Origin: Zychaea mexicana
Lineage: Eukaryota; Mucoromycota; Mucoromycetes; Mucorales; Lichtheimiaceae
Direction: 5' to 3'
NCBI RefSeq assembly: GCF_025766255.1
Contig: NW_026516687.1
Location: forward strand, 372,001 to 436,000
DNA: 64,000 nt
In this document: positions 1 through 12,229 of the stretch, piece after piece
Position numbering within the stretch: position 1 is the stretch's first letter
Layout of the letters: each line of letters begins with the position of its first letter
Translations under genes and position numbers: made by a program
The notes under the pieces: model-generated
What the model saw: the letters and a program-made list of their open reading frames with translations, nothing else
Databases searched by the model: none
What the model was told of the DNA's origin: nothing

Positions 1-139
1 TTGAGTAACGCGCATTACATGAATGAAGGTTATATAATGAAACATATTGAATTAGAGATAAAGAACGTAATATATGTACAAGCAAAGGTAAACATAATAA
101 ATACACCACAGTCAGTCGCAAGGTATGCCTCTGTAATTG

Positions 140-3100
140 TTATTGATACTGTTGCTGCTGTTGCCGATATACTGACGGGGAACACATCAATGCTTCGACG
201 TAGGTTCGAAACTTGATCACCTCATGCAGTAGATATTGCATTTTACGCTCCCAGTTGTCGAGTGCCTTGGATTTTTTCAAGTCGCGGTCCTTGTTGTTAT
301 ACCCTGCGAACTATAGGCAGAATTCAGCAAAGGTTAACAAAAACACTGTATGTGGTTGTTGAAAGCGGTACAAGAAAATAACAAGAAGATGTACCCTTTT
401 GTATATGCTTTCTCGCACTGCTCGATGATCTTTGATCTCTTGTTGCAAGAATGCGATATGCTTCTTCAACACAATCGTTTTTTCTGTTTCGGACAGCTGA
501 CTGGCTATCATAGACGGTGAAGGCGGCGTCCAGTCCGATATCACAATGTCGATAGAACAATCAATATTGGTGTTGCTGCTGTTGTCGGCACCACTGCTAT
601 CATTATTACTGTCGCTATTGTTATACACGAATGAATTGCCTATGTTGCTACTATGCCACCAGCCGTAGTCAAGATTGCAAATTGCGCCCGGCATCGCCTC
701 TTTGCTTAGCAATGCGGCCCAATAATTGCAACAAGTCACCCAAGCTACCGTCGATTCCGCGTCCACTGATTCAAACAGCCAAACCGCTCCATCAGCAGTC
801 TGTAAGCTAAAAACATGGCGTCGTCCGCCATGCCAGCCCGGTGGTGGCAGAGTATTTGCAATCGAGTGTTTCAGATCAATTGTTTGTACTAGCGCAGCGC
901 GACGATCCTTTTCGGTCCTTTTGGCACTGTTATTGTTGTTGTTGCTGCTGCTGCCAGTGCTAGCGCACAGTATATTCTGCTACAATTCAGGAACGAGTCA
1001 GCAAACTAATAATACATGCACATCCTCCCGCATTTTTGTTTTTTGATTGTTGTTTGTTTGCTTGCTTTTATTTTATTTCGTTTTGTTTTTGCATTGTTAT
1101 CCAAAATAAAATAGCAGCTCTGATGGTCTTACCTCGCGCTCATAATAAGAATCGTGAATAGTGTGAGAGTAGCCACCCCATATACTTTTTCGCTTTTGCT
1201 CCTTTGCGGTTGCAGAAGAAGACGGCGGTGGTCGACATAGATCGGCTTTCCCTCCATGCACAACGAGAAAACAAGGTTGCCAAGCTCGGTGTCGCGCTTT
1301 TTTTGTCGCGTGTTCCATGATGTGTTTCTGCATAACAATCCCTTCCTTGCGCATTCTAATATTGGGGGAACCAGTAGAGGAGGTGGTGATGTTCGTTGCT
1401 TCACAACCTCTGTTATCAAGGGCATATATCGATGGGTCGGTAGGTGAATGCGACAGCCTTCTTTTCTGTTTCAGCAAAGAAATGTCGTCAAGAGCACCAG
1501 ATAACCCTGCCAAGGGTAACAGCAGTGATTGGCCTCGACGACGTCGCAGTAGGGCTTTATTGCTGCTGCTGCTGTCAATGTTATTACTTGATGGGGATGC
1601 TGTGTTTCTGTCCGTCTGATCGTGGGTTGATGCTGATGCTCGTTTCATTCGGTTGTTTTGGATGATTTGGTTTCCTTTGACAGATATGTAAAGATCCTAT
1701 AAAGAGATACCGTCATCAGGGCATAATCCCTGAGTTACATACTGTTTCTATAACTTTTTAATCCAAAGCTGCTTTAATATAACCAACCTTCAAAAGATTC
1801 TCCATGTCTTCTGACCATGATCGCTGCTCATCGATCAATCCAAATCGAGTGTTATTGGTACTGCTGTTTTGCTGCTCGGTATCGTTATTGCTGTTGTCAA
1901 TCTCATTATTGTTACTGACTACCCAGTTCTGTTTACTGGATGATGGCTGCTGTCTGTGTGCTTCATTATGTGTAGTGAGGGTTCCAGGTGACGGTATGCT
2001 ATTAACGCTTTTTGAACTCATGCTTCTGCGTATCATCCAGCGAGAAGAGCCGTTTGAGGCTGACGTTAATGCAGAAAGCACGCTTTCGCTGAGTGATAAA
2101 AGCGTCCGTCGACGAGCTGCTTTATTATTACCATTGTCGTTTGTGAAAGAGGAGGAGGAGGAGTTATCGTTTGTGATAGCAACAGCACCAGTGACAGAAT
2201 TTCGTATCGTAGGCTTCTCGGGGGTTGTCATCGTCATCACGTCGCGAATGGTTGTCATTGTGTTAGTGATAAATTTTGCTCGCGACATTTTCTTGTGATT
2301 ATCGTGTACGCCGTGTAGATCCGTGTTTAAAAGTACCAAGGCCATTGCTACTGCGTGTATAACATCTAGCGTATTCGCGATGGTTATTTTGGTTGAACAT
2401 GGTTATGTCAAATGTAGTCACAGATGACCATTCAAGTGTTAATCACATTCAAACATGAAAGTGGGTCAGAATGAACTAACCTGAGCTTTGCATAATTGTA
2501 GATGGATTACATTCCAAGTACCGACATGCAAATGCCTCCAAGATACGGTCAATTTGCTGAGCCTCTGCCTTGAAATATACTTTGCTGCAAAGTTTTCGAA
2601 ATGATTCATCAATTCTTTGATTTGTAAAGTCGAGATAACTCATGTACTGGCGCAAAACATGGCATCTGAAACGGTCACTTATGAAAGAATAGAAAGCAAG
2701 AAGGAGAAAAATGACGATTAAGACTGATGCCTCTTTTTTAAATTGGGGTCTTCGCAATGAAAATTAAAAACACATATCCGGAAATGAAATTGGAGAAGAG
2801 GAGGATGCACGTACTTTGTTCCTAGCCATTCAGCTATCCGTTCGCGCTCGCACACCCCTACATCTTCGTTCCAGAGTCGCTCGGCTGTTAGTTTGATATA
2901 CTCAACTGCTTCCTCTTTTTGACTCTTATCAACGTTGTCGTCGGTATTGTTCTTGGGCATATTGTTAACACTGTTTCCTTCATTATTCTGATATTCCTTT
3001 TGCTGACAAGAAAGGTGGGTGATGTCGACCCTGCTATCTGAACAATTTACAGCTGACGGGTAAATTACTGAAGAGGAGCGTGAAGGTCGGCGCTCATGAG

Positions 3101-4506
3101 GGGCATCCCGATTGGCAATTGCTTGCTGTTTCTGGGTAATAGCTTCGTCGTTTGTATTGGTTTGTTGAGACAGATCTAGCTGTTGCTGCTGTGGTTGTTT
3201 TCCATCGATACAGCACACCAATGAAAGCTTACTGCTGCACATTGATAATCGAGCATGGCCTCTGCTGTGTGGTAGCTCGGCAAGAGAGAGTCCATCTTCA
3301 TCGTCGTTATGAGAGAATGTGTTGTAGATGGAGTTGACTGTCGTGCTCGATCGACTTGCAGCCCTACTGGCAATACTGCTGCTCTGAGACTCGCGCTTTT
3401 TAACTCGCGGCAGCTGATGTTGCTGCGCTGTAGTATCAATATTAAGAAGTGCATCATGCGTGTGACATTGTATTTTTGAGGATAGGCTGCTGACGTGATC
3501 GATCTTGTTTTCGTGAAAATCTGTTTCTGAGACTGACGTAGCATTAGCCCCCTTTTCGTTGGCTTTCGTAAGCAGCCTGCTGTAACTGCTGCTCAATTCT
3601 GAACCTGCACTTTCGCGTTGCGGGTCATGGTTCGCGTGTGCTGATATCATTGGAGGAGCGACGGTAATATGTAGATCGTCATTGTTGTCATCATTGAAAA
3701 GAGTGTGCGTTTGGAGGTGGTTTTCTTCGCGTCCGACATAGGCGTCGTTATTGTTATTGCAATTGTTACTGATGATGCTATGTCGCTGTTGCTCGTTGGA
3801 AGATTTACCGGCATAACTAAAAACGCACTCGACATCATTATTCCTCGTTTTTGACTTTTTATTCCACCGTAAGCTCTTTGTATGTCCGAGAAAAGGGTAT
3901 GATTGTTATTTCTTGTTAGCACCAAGACCGATACATAAACTCTAACACTAGGCTCTGGTGACCCATCTTACCGGTCGGAGTCGTCGGATCAGCATGCTCA
4001 AAGACTGAAACGTGCATGTTTGTGGAATAAGGGGTGTGTGTTAGACTTTTTTTGGATTCTGGATTGAGAAAGCTAGAGAGGACATGTCATGCCAAACAAC
4101 CCTACCCTTGTCAAAGAATTTCTCCTTCGTGCGGCACTAGTGGTATTACTAGTTGTAGTTGTTTCTTTAGCTTGTTGGTCAAGATTCCATGCTGTTAATG
4201 GACGTGGTAGCGATAAAGGCCGTTGCTTCTTTTTGTTTGAGGTAGTAGTAGAAGAAATGAATGTTGGTAAACGGCCATCGGCTTCTTCGGTGATGATATC
4301 TCCAGCGTTCCGGGGGTCTTCTTCCGCTAAATCTTATATAACATAAATCAGATGGGTTCTTTTTTGTCAACACATTGGTAGTAGTAATGTTTTATGCCAT
4401 TACCACGTAATTCTTCATTGAGGCATTGGTCTAGTGATATTCCAGTCATTTGTCGTGAATTTGAAGATGACAATCGGCTGTTGTGATCGTTGTTGTTATT
4501 CTGCAT
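140..4506 (-). CDS. Sec7-PH domain Arf guanine nucleotide exchange factor
   Basis: Likely activates Arf GTPases at membranes by catalysing GDP/GTP exchange. A start at 4506-4504 (MQNNNNDHNS) joins through GT..AG introns to a long Ser-rich N-terminal region. The Sec7 domain begins near 2920 (LTAERLWNED, IAEWLG), continues in the exon at about 2675-2480 (KAEAQQIDRILEAF, which holds the glutamic-finger region) and ends with ALVLLNTDLHG near 2340. A PH domain starts near 1290 (RHRAWQPCFLVVHGG) and resumes after an intron as HVFSLQTADGAVWLFES and NYWAALLSKE. The C-terminal helical tail ends ERKMQYLLHEVIKFRTYVEA, stop at 142-140. This order matches fungal Syt1/Yel1-type and animal EFA6/PSD-type proteins. 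About nine exons are inferred. A shorter model starting at 4017 (MHVSVFEH) is possible but joins less well. Family assignment is firm; the exact orthologue is not. Confidence 0.88.
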
Positions 4507-5530
4507 ATTGAACGATGTAAACATAAAGTGTCATTAGAGGGTATAATAAAGAAGAGCGAAAAGAGTATTGCAGTGGCTACTCTGTGAAACCGAGAACAGG
4601 AAAGCTAAACAAGAACGAAGAAAGAAAGAGAGTGAAGAGTAGATTTTAAGGAGTAGAGGTGAAAAAGAGATACAAATTCGAATCGAATGACGGCACTTTT
4701 TGGGAGGGCCAAAAAAAGGTAGACAATTAGGTTTAGACATGTTTGTGTGGGTGATATGCGAGTATGTAAGTGTGTGTGTGTGTGTTGGGCACCTGTGCGC
4801 AAATGAACTGATCTTCACGTAATATTTGCTCCTCTTCTTCCGGAAAGCGTGCCTTGTCCAAAAAGAGGAAAATGCTTCTGCGGTGCAGGGTTTTGACTTC
4901 TGTGCATCTTTATTTATTATTCCCTCGAAGAAATATTAACTCTCGTAGAAATCAATACGAGCAGGGCTACCAACCTTTCGGGGTACAGGAGGGGGAAAAG
5001 GATTAGCAGACCCTATTTTTGTGTTAGATCGCAAAAAGAAAACTTTGTTTGAAGAGGATCGAATTGTCTTGTTCATCGTACTCATGAACTTGACGGGTAC
5101 ACATCGCTTTTACTTTTGAAGGGTGAATGCAAGAGGCACTTGCTGTACTGCTCCGTGGAAACTGCCCCTCGCCCGGGAAAAGAAAAGTGGAGGCCCTCGT
5201 TCATCTATCCAGTACGTGCTCCCGCTCCCCATCTCCTTACTTTCGCACAAAGTTCGTATGTGCGCTTGAGATGACCATCTTTGGTTTTCGTAGTATGTGT
5301 GCCACACAGAAAGAGGCTAAACGAAAAGGAAGAAAGGACACTTCCTCCAGACCAGCTGGATTTCTGTGCAATAGAAATATAGACAATCCTTGGCAGCCAA
5401 AAGCAAAAGTTGTATGAATCTCGAGCAAGTTCTATCAACCCGTGGCAGTAACACTTGGCAACATGAAAGAAATGGAATGGTTATCTATAAAATACTGTAA
5501 TAAGCAGCGGGAGTTAGGAAATGTATAAGG
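4507..5530. other. intergenic, no gene seen
   Basis: This is the upstream region of the Arf exchange factor on the minus strand and the downstream side of the eroded gene at 5531-6929. It has short open frames on both strands but none with family motifs or splice-consistent continuation. A short GT dinucleotide run lies near 4770-4785. Confidence 0.5.
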
Positions 5531-6929
5531 TTATAAGCTAGGACCATCTAGTCCCTCAGCAGCAGCAAACTTTGATATGAAAGTCAATTCGTCAAACAGT
5601 TGCATACATACCGCGGCATCTTCATACTTGTAGTACATGATACACTGTGAACAATTTCAAAAGGTTGCTCCCGGCGCAAAGGTACAGTACTGTATATGTA
5701 CAGATAGCCGTACACAGCATAATGTTTACAGTATAGTGGCACTGCAGGTACAAGATATGAGATACACAATTGTAAAGGATACCGCAGAATGTGTTTGCAA
5801 AAGCAAGGAGGAACAATACACACCGATACATAGGCACAGACGACAGCGACATAGCAAAGGCGACTTGGACTCTGGCCCAGTAAAGCTTATCCCTTCAGCA
5901 GCACAAGCATTTGATAGTGCGTTATAGATGCTGTTGGCTTGCACCTCCGTTAGGCAGCTTATCAAAAATTGCTGATGCTCCTTGAATCATGAGATTTCAA
6001 TGCACGTCTGTGCCTTGTTGAGACTTGTATACATAGTGGTCGCTTGTTGCTTATTTTGCATGATAGCACAGTCTTGGTCAATGCTACTGGTGCTTTAGCC
6101 CATCGTACGTGTCAATCAACTGCTCTATATCACAATCATTTTGTTGTTTGAGCCATGGATACCTTTATAAAAGGCATTGTCCTAGATTTAGATGTCATTG
6201 CTGCTTCTGTGACTACCATTATCTTGGTCATACAATGAATGGGACAAAAAGAAAAGTGAATATACAACATGTGTCAAGCAGGATATTCAAATGCTTCTGG
6301 GTGACTAGATTTCTTCGTTTGACGAAATTAACACTCAAGGTATATGATTATGCTTGATTGGGAGAACCACTCTTTTGTCTTCCTCGACTATCCCTTATAC
6401 TGTCCTGGTATTAGTGACCACTAGCACTGTTGATAACATTGACCATGAATAGGTTAAATGCCTTTCAACGACCGCATAATATTGGCATATATCATAGAAC
6501 AGCATGGCATGACAACGTACATTACCTTCTTTCTGCTCTTGTTGTTGCAATCTCGTTGTTGCTGTTGTCGGGTTTATCGCATGAATTCCTGTGGAGAAAA
6601 TAGAACTACAATGGTCATCAAGTACAAAAAAGGCCAGCATCAGAGTAGGTTGCTATACCTGTGTCGTACATAATTGGGCAAAGAGGGTAAGATTGCTCAC
6701 ACAGTAGTTTGGCGTGTGTAATTGACGGACGTGGCTAGAAGATGCTGGGGTGCCTGAGTGATTAAATATGGAGAACTGCTGCCGTTGTTGTTCGTTACAC
6801 AGATCTTCGTTACAAAGCTTAGATACAAAAAGATAAAGTGCGGTGGAGAGACTTGAAAGCAGTCGACGATTTGGGAAATTAAGTACACATGCACTTTTGC
6901 TGTGTCCTAACAAGGCTACTGAGTACATT
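5531..6929 (-). pseudogene. eroded or unresolved multi-exon gene of unknown function
   Basis: Several coding-looking pieces lie in order on the minus strand. They are a Gln/Ser-rich piece at about 6929-6664 ending before a GTATAG donor; a piece near 6180-6110 (CDIEQLIDTYDGLKH); a piece at about 6110-5880 (MQNKQQATTMYTSLNKAQ, then CLTEVQANSIYNALSNACAA); and a final piece at about 5640-5531 (MQLFDELTFISKFAAAEG) ending at TAA. The second and third pieces are offset by one base, and the third has an in-frame TGA near 5991-5993. Either the gene is decaying or small introns were missed. I do not recognise the family. The helical, low-charge character suggests a soluble coiled-coil-type protein. The 5' limit is uncertain. 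Confidence 0.35.
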
Positions 6930-7398
6930 GTTATTGCCCCAATTCATGCAAGACATATAGGCAAGGGATATTATAATATGCTCATCATTGTTTGAGACAT
7001 AATAAGCACCATATCCTAGCTCAAACCGCTATGTGCTTCTTTAATTATAACTGCTGCAAGTTATATTATAGGAGTGAGAATAGGCAATAGCGAGTATACA
7101 TCACGAGGAGTCTGTAGAAAGAAAAGAGAGGTACGTAGTATTCTTGTCATGACGGATGGGGGGGGTGGGTTGAGTAGGTGGGGGAACCACAAAAAAACCC
7201 ACGCACTGAGGCGGCAACTTTGTGCATTTAACCCAGCTCTTTCCATTTCAGCAAGGTAGAAAATATCGAGCACCTCTGAGTTCAAGGAGTTGCTGTTTTA
7301 CCACAACACCTTGAGATTCCAACAACCACTGCTTTTACACTTTTTATTTTTCCCAGCTCATCGCGCCATTTCTGATCCTACTACAAAGAAAGCGTTGA
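6930..7398. other. upstream region of the bromodomain-kinase gene
   Basis: No gene is seen here. A G-rich stretch lies near 7157-7185 and the sequence becomes pyrimidine-rich just before the start codon at 7399. It probably holds the promoter and leader of the downstream gene. Confidence 0.4.
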
Positions 7399-10300
7399 AT
7401 GGACGACTGGGCCTTTCAAGAAAGCAGCGACCCTGCTATGGGCACAGTCAATAACGTTCAGCTGTTTTGGAAGTTCCAAGGCCTCGAAGCACTTGGACTT
7501 GGAGCCGAGCACGACGACACCACCGCAACCAGACCACTGCAAAACGACGAAACTCCAAGCTTTATTCCCAATGATGCGACCGGCACCGCTCCAGATGATT
7601 TTCAGCATGACATTGACCGCCTGTTGAATTTGTCGACAGAAGGTAATGTTTATTTGAAGAAGCAAATGGAAAAGTGAAAATCAACACCCACAGACGGACA
7701 TACATATATACACACACACACACAGAGAGAGAGAGGGAGACTGTGGGACAAGTTGCTTTCCTTTTCCAAACCTTTAAATATATCACACGCAAACGCTAAA
7801 GTTGGAGTGCCCTTTTTGATATATAGTGCCTTCACCAGTTATACTCAACGATTCGTCGTCACTGCACAGTAATAACGCTTATCCCCCTGAAGTTCTCTTT
7901 TCTGGTTCGTCGTCAAGTTACGACGTTAACGAAGCACCAACGACTACGAAATCCCCCATGCCTACTATTTCCTCCACTGCTGCGCGACGGAAACGATCGC
8001 GATCACCGTCCCTGAGTACACCACTTGTTGACGATCGACCCGTTGTGAGATTACGGACAAACAATTCCTTTGTACCAGGGATGGCGCCGCAGCCGTCGAC
8101 GTCGTCTTCGTCTTTTCTCAACGATGCGGTCGTGCCTATTTCTACTGCACTGCCACAGCAACATCCACTCGATACCCTAACAGCAGACTTTCCACGACGA
8201 CCCCGGCTGCGTGTACATATAAAAAAACATCCATCATCTTTGTCATCCCCAACAGCAGCAGCAGCATCATCATCTTCGTATTTACCTTCAGCAATCAAAC
8301 CAATTAAAGAACCTAGCGATCCAATGCAGCATCGCTTGGATGGAATGGGGATCAAACGGTTAACCATAGCCATCCTTCGGCGGTTAGGCGTGGTATTAAA
8401 TATAGACGAGTTACCATCCGTGGGTATCAGCGAGCGCAAAGATACAGATTCGCGCCAGGTGCTTCCGCTTCAAGCGATGCAGGTCATCACGACAATGATA
8501 CTTGGGACATCAGGTGACAAAGATGTTTCTCAAACAGACGGCTCGCAGATCTCAAACGGTGATCTTGTTGCGGTGCAGCGCATGGTGGTGGAGGGCCTTC
8601 GGGTCAAAAACATCTCAGTAAATACTATCGTTTCCAAGCGACTGATTAGCGGCAATGCTATTCCCATGCCAACACAACAACAACAGCGGGAATCCAAGGT
8701 GACGGCTCTGATAGACACATTCACAGATTTGAGTAATGTCAAATACGAACTGCCTTCGAATGTGACTCGGTTGTTCCTACGTCTATATCGATTCATTCTC
8801 AACATGTTGCTTGCGACGCCAGACTGCTGGCCATTTATACAGCCGGTTCCTGACTCGGCGGTTCTGTATCATCAGGAGATCAAGACGCCAATGGATTTGT
8901 CTACCGTCGAAAAGAAGGCATGGGAGGGTGCTTACACAACCTTTTCAAAATTTGAAAAGGATATACTGCTGATCTGGAAGAATGCAAAGTCATATCACAG
9001 TAACACCGGCACGATCCCCAAACACGCCGACAGGCTGGATGCGTTGTTTCGCAAAATCGTATTGGATCTGAAAACGCAGATAAGGTATACATGAGAGTAA
9101 TGACGGTGGTTGATGAAAATAGCTGTTTTTTGAGCGAGATTGGTAACAACAAGGAAATGATGTGATAGACTTGTAAAAAACCAAAAGCCCACAGCAACCA
9201 ACGATTTTAAATTCGATCCTATCGAACGGATACCTGAAGAAACCGATCTTGCTCCTTCGCTTTTATCGCGCTTGTTCTGCGCTAACAGGTAAGAACAGGT
9301 TAGCAAAGAGATGACAAGGATACGGAAAAGCATGGTTTGGAGAAGTTCAAGGCTCACGTTCTATGCATGGTTGGATTTAGCACGGTGTACACAATATCAG
9401 CCATGTCGCCAATGGAGCCCAAAGCGAAACAGCGCGGCCTGACGAACGAAAAGCTACTGTATCTGCAATTAAACGGACCATTTTTCCAAGCAATTGAACG
9501 CATGAAACAAGATCCAACAGGCGACCACAGCACCATTCCACGATTTTACATTGCAAAAAATCGAACGTTTCTCGAACAAGTGAGCGCGTACGGCGTACTT
9601 GCAATATTCTACAATACACGGGTGAAACGGACTCGGCCAAAGCTCTACCAAGTCGTAACGGACATCGTAATCACATATCCAGCTAGTCCACTATACGATA
9701 TCGACCGCCTGAACAAGTACACACACGAGCTTGCACCTAAAGCGTGGATCCATCTGCGCCCACTGAGGATTGTAGAGAATGCGTCGTTTGAAGCAAATGA
9801 GACTGTGGAGCGAGATTACTTTCGCCGGATGTATACAACTGCGAAAATCACAGCCATCTCTCAACCGTCACCGCCGTATCAAGCCAAGGGATCAAATTCA
9901 TCTTCTGATGATATGGAAACGAAGCTGTTGCTCCGAAAGATTGCACGGGTCGTGCTGTCTCTACCAGATGACCAGGAAGAGGAAAGCAAGACGATCCAAG
10001 CAGTTAAAACAAAAAAGAAAGAGAAATCGTCGGATGTAAAGCTTCAACACCAGCATCAGCATACGAAAAACACGACAGCAGCGAAAACAGTAGCAGCTGC
10101 ATCATCGGTCGTCAAGAAGGAAGAAAAAGCAGCAACAAATGGACATGTCAAAACAGGACGCAAATATGCGGCGTTGCCTAAAATAGAAGACAAATCAGCG
10201 GCACATGTTTCACCAGAACTGTCATCTTCCCCCGCTTCATCAACTTCTTCCATGCGTGAAATCGATCATGAAGTATGGCAAAGGCTGTTTCAAGGTAAAT

Positions 10301-11984
10301 CATCAAGCGTCTAACATTTTCTAAAGAAAACAACAACAGAAGAAAAGGACTTACGCATAATTGACACGTTTCAAGCTTGCAAAGAAAGGGGCGTGGACGT
10401 GGAAAATATCTCTGAGAAGTATGGCTTCCTCAAGCTGAATGCACCCAACTCTGAAGGCTACTTCAAACAAGTATACTTTCTCCAAGACGTCGTCGTCCAG
10501 ACTTTCCGCCAGATGACCATGTATCAGAGGATCACAGAAATTGCTTGTCTAATGTAAGCTTACTGTTTGTGTGCGTGTTTGTTATGAAAATGATAGACCA
10601 GCTTCTTACCAAGTCTGCATTGAACAGGAAACTCCGCAACCTTCCCCACATGGCTCAGATGAAAGAAGTCATTTACAAGGACAATGGTGATGTTATGGGC
10701 CTGACAATGGAACGGTAAGATATTTCTGCTCCTCGCTAAGCAAATAACTGTGCGGCTGTATCTCCTTTTATCACTGACAATTCTGGTTTTAGCTACCAAG
10801 AAACGCTAAAACAGTATACGCATGTCCATTCTCACCATCGCTTGTCTGCCCATCAGAAGTACAGCATTATTCGTCAAATGATCCTTTGTATCAAGGTAAT
10901 CCATGATGCTGGTTTGGCGCATCGCGATCTCTCAGAGGTCAACTTTATGGTCAACCGAATCGGCGAGAAGCTCGAAGATGGCAACGAGAACGTTTGCTTG
11001 TACCTTATCGACTTTGGTAAATCCGTGTTCTGTGAGCCACAAGATGTACGTGATTGGTTTGTCGACGTTCCTCGAGCAGAGTCAGAATACGACGGTGATG
11101 TCGTACCAGAATCAAAAGAAGAGCTGGACGTATGGTGTGCGAACCTACCGTGGGTGAAGGGGAAGCCCGATCATGGATACCGCATGTACAGGTATTAAAA
11201 AAAACAAAGCTACGACTTTTGTATGTTGTAGTATGATTGCACAAATGAAAACGTAAAAGCTTACATGCTCTCTCTCTTATGCGTATGCTCTGTGCTTATT
11301 AGATCGATTCAAACATTACCAAAAACGCGCTCGGACACTCAAGTGTTACAATGGCTTATCCATCCAAAAGCAGAAGATATCTATTCAATAGGCGTCATGA
11401 TTTGGAAGACGTTTACTGATACCGAGCCTTGGCGAGGAGTGCTGGATACCGATCTACAAGGCTTACGCTATGTTGCTGAAGATGACTATCGGATTGAAAG
11501 AGCATTACAGCAAGATATCAAGGGAAAAGTAAGCCAGGAACTTCTGTTAAAATGCCTGCGGACTCGTCCACAAGACCGGATTACTGCTGCTGAGCTTTTA
11601 GAGTGGTTTGAACGTGACCAAGTCAAGATGGCTCTTCTTGAAGAATGGAAGACATACTCCTCCGAAACACGTGCTACACGAAAGGCCAAGTCATTGCATG
11701 GGTACGAGCCGGAGGTGGAAGACGAGACTAAACGGAGGAAGAAACGGAAACCAAATCAATCGAACAATCCGCCACCAACAACTACCTCTTCGGGCGCTAA
11801 TAAAGGGAAAGGTCGTTCGTCGACTTCCGCATCAACAACAACAACAACCAAATCTATCAAGATTACACCGCCACAACGACCGCAATCCCCGCATCCATCT
11901 ATCAACAGCAGTAGTGTCCAATCACAACACCAGCAACACCAACAAGAAGCACATCAATCACATCCACATCACCCTGTTATATAG
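7399..11984 (+). CDS. bromodomain and protein-kinase-like fusion protein
   Basis: A large multi-exon protein, probably nuclear. Exon 1 starts MDDWAFQESS and joins at about 7643/7827 to a low-complexity Ser/Pro/Arg-rich exon. A bromodomain follows at about 8750-9090: DCWPFIQPVP, IKTPMDLSTV, then NAKSYHSNTG. The usual acetyl-lysine-contacting Asn of the Y-N pair reads His here. A middle region of unknown fold runs to about 10290. A kinase-like domain spans about 10340-11640: VVVQTFR where the beta-3 lysine is expected, then HRDLSEVNFMV, LIDFGKSVF and EDIYSIGVMIWKTFTDTEPW. The HRD and DFG motifs are present, but the VAIK lysine appears to be Gln. The C-terminus is a basic KRRKKRK patch (possible nuclear signal) and a Q/H-rich tail ending at 11984. 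All joins keep frame, except that the intron after about 9288 has two possible acceptors. Catalytic activity is uncertain. Confidence 0.82.
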
Positions 11985-12229
11985 CATTTCTTTTCTCCGT
12001 TCTTCATACCTCTCTCTGTTACTGCCCCCTTTCTTTCTATAACCAGATTCCATTGTGTACACTTAGCACCCTTCATATAAACTCAAAAATCGAGATGTCA
12101 TATTACTACAGTTATTATAATAATTCATTTTATCGGCATTTTCGCTGTATGTAGTCCTACATTCATACTCTATTTTATTTGCTCGTTTGTCATCTATATT
12201 ATTATACATATTGTACTGTGTTTGTTTGA

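Noticed and set aside
9289..9308. A 20-base intron joining FCANR to DDKDTEKHG in the bromodomain-kinase gene
   Set aside because: It reads well, but 20 bases is implausibly short. A 90-base intron with acceptor atttag also keeps phase (FCAN-STVYTIS).
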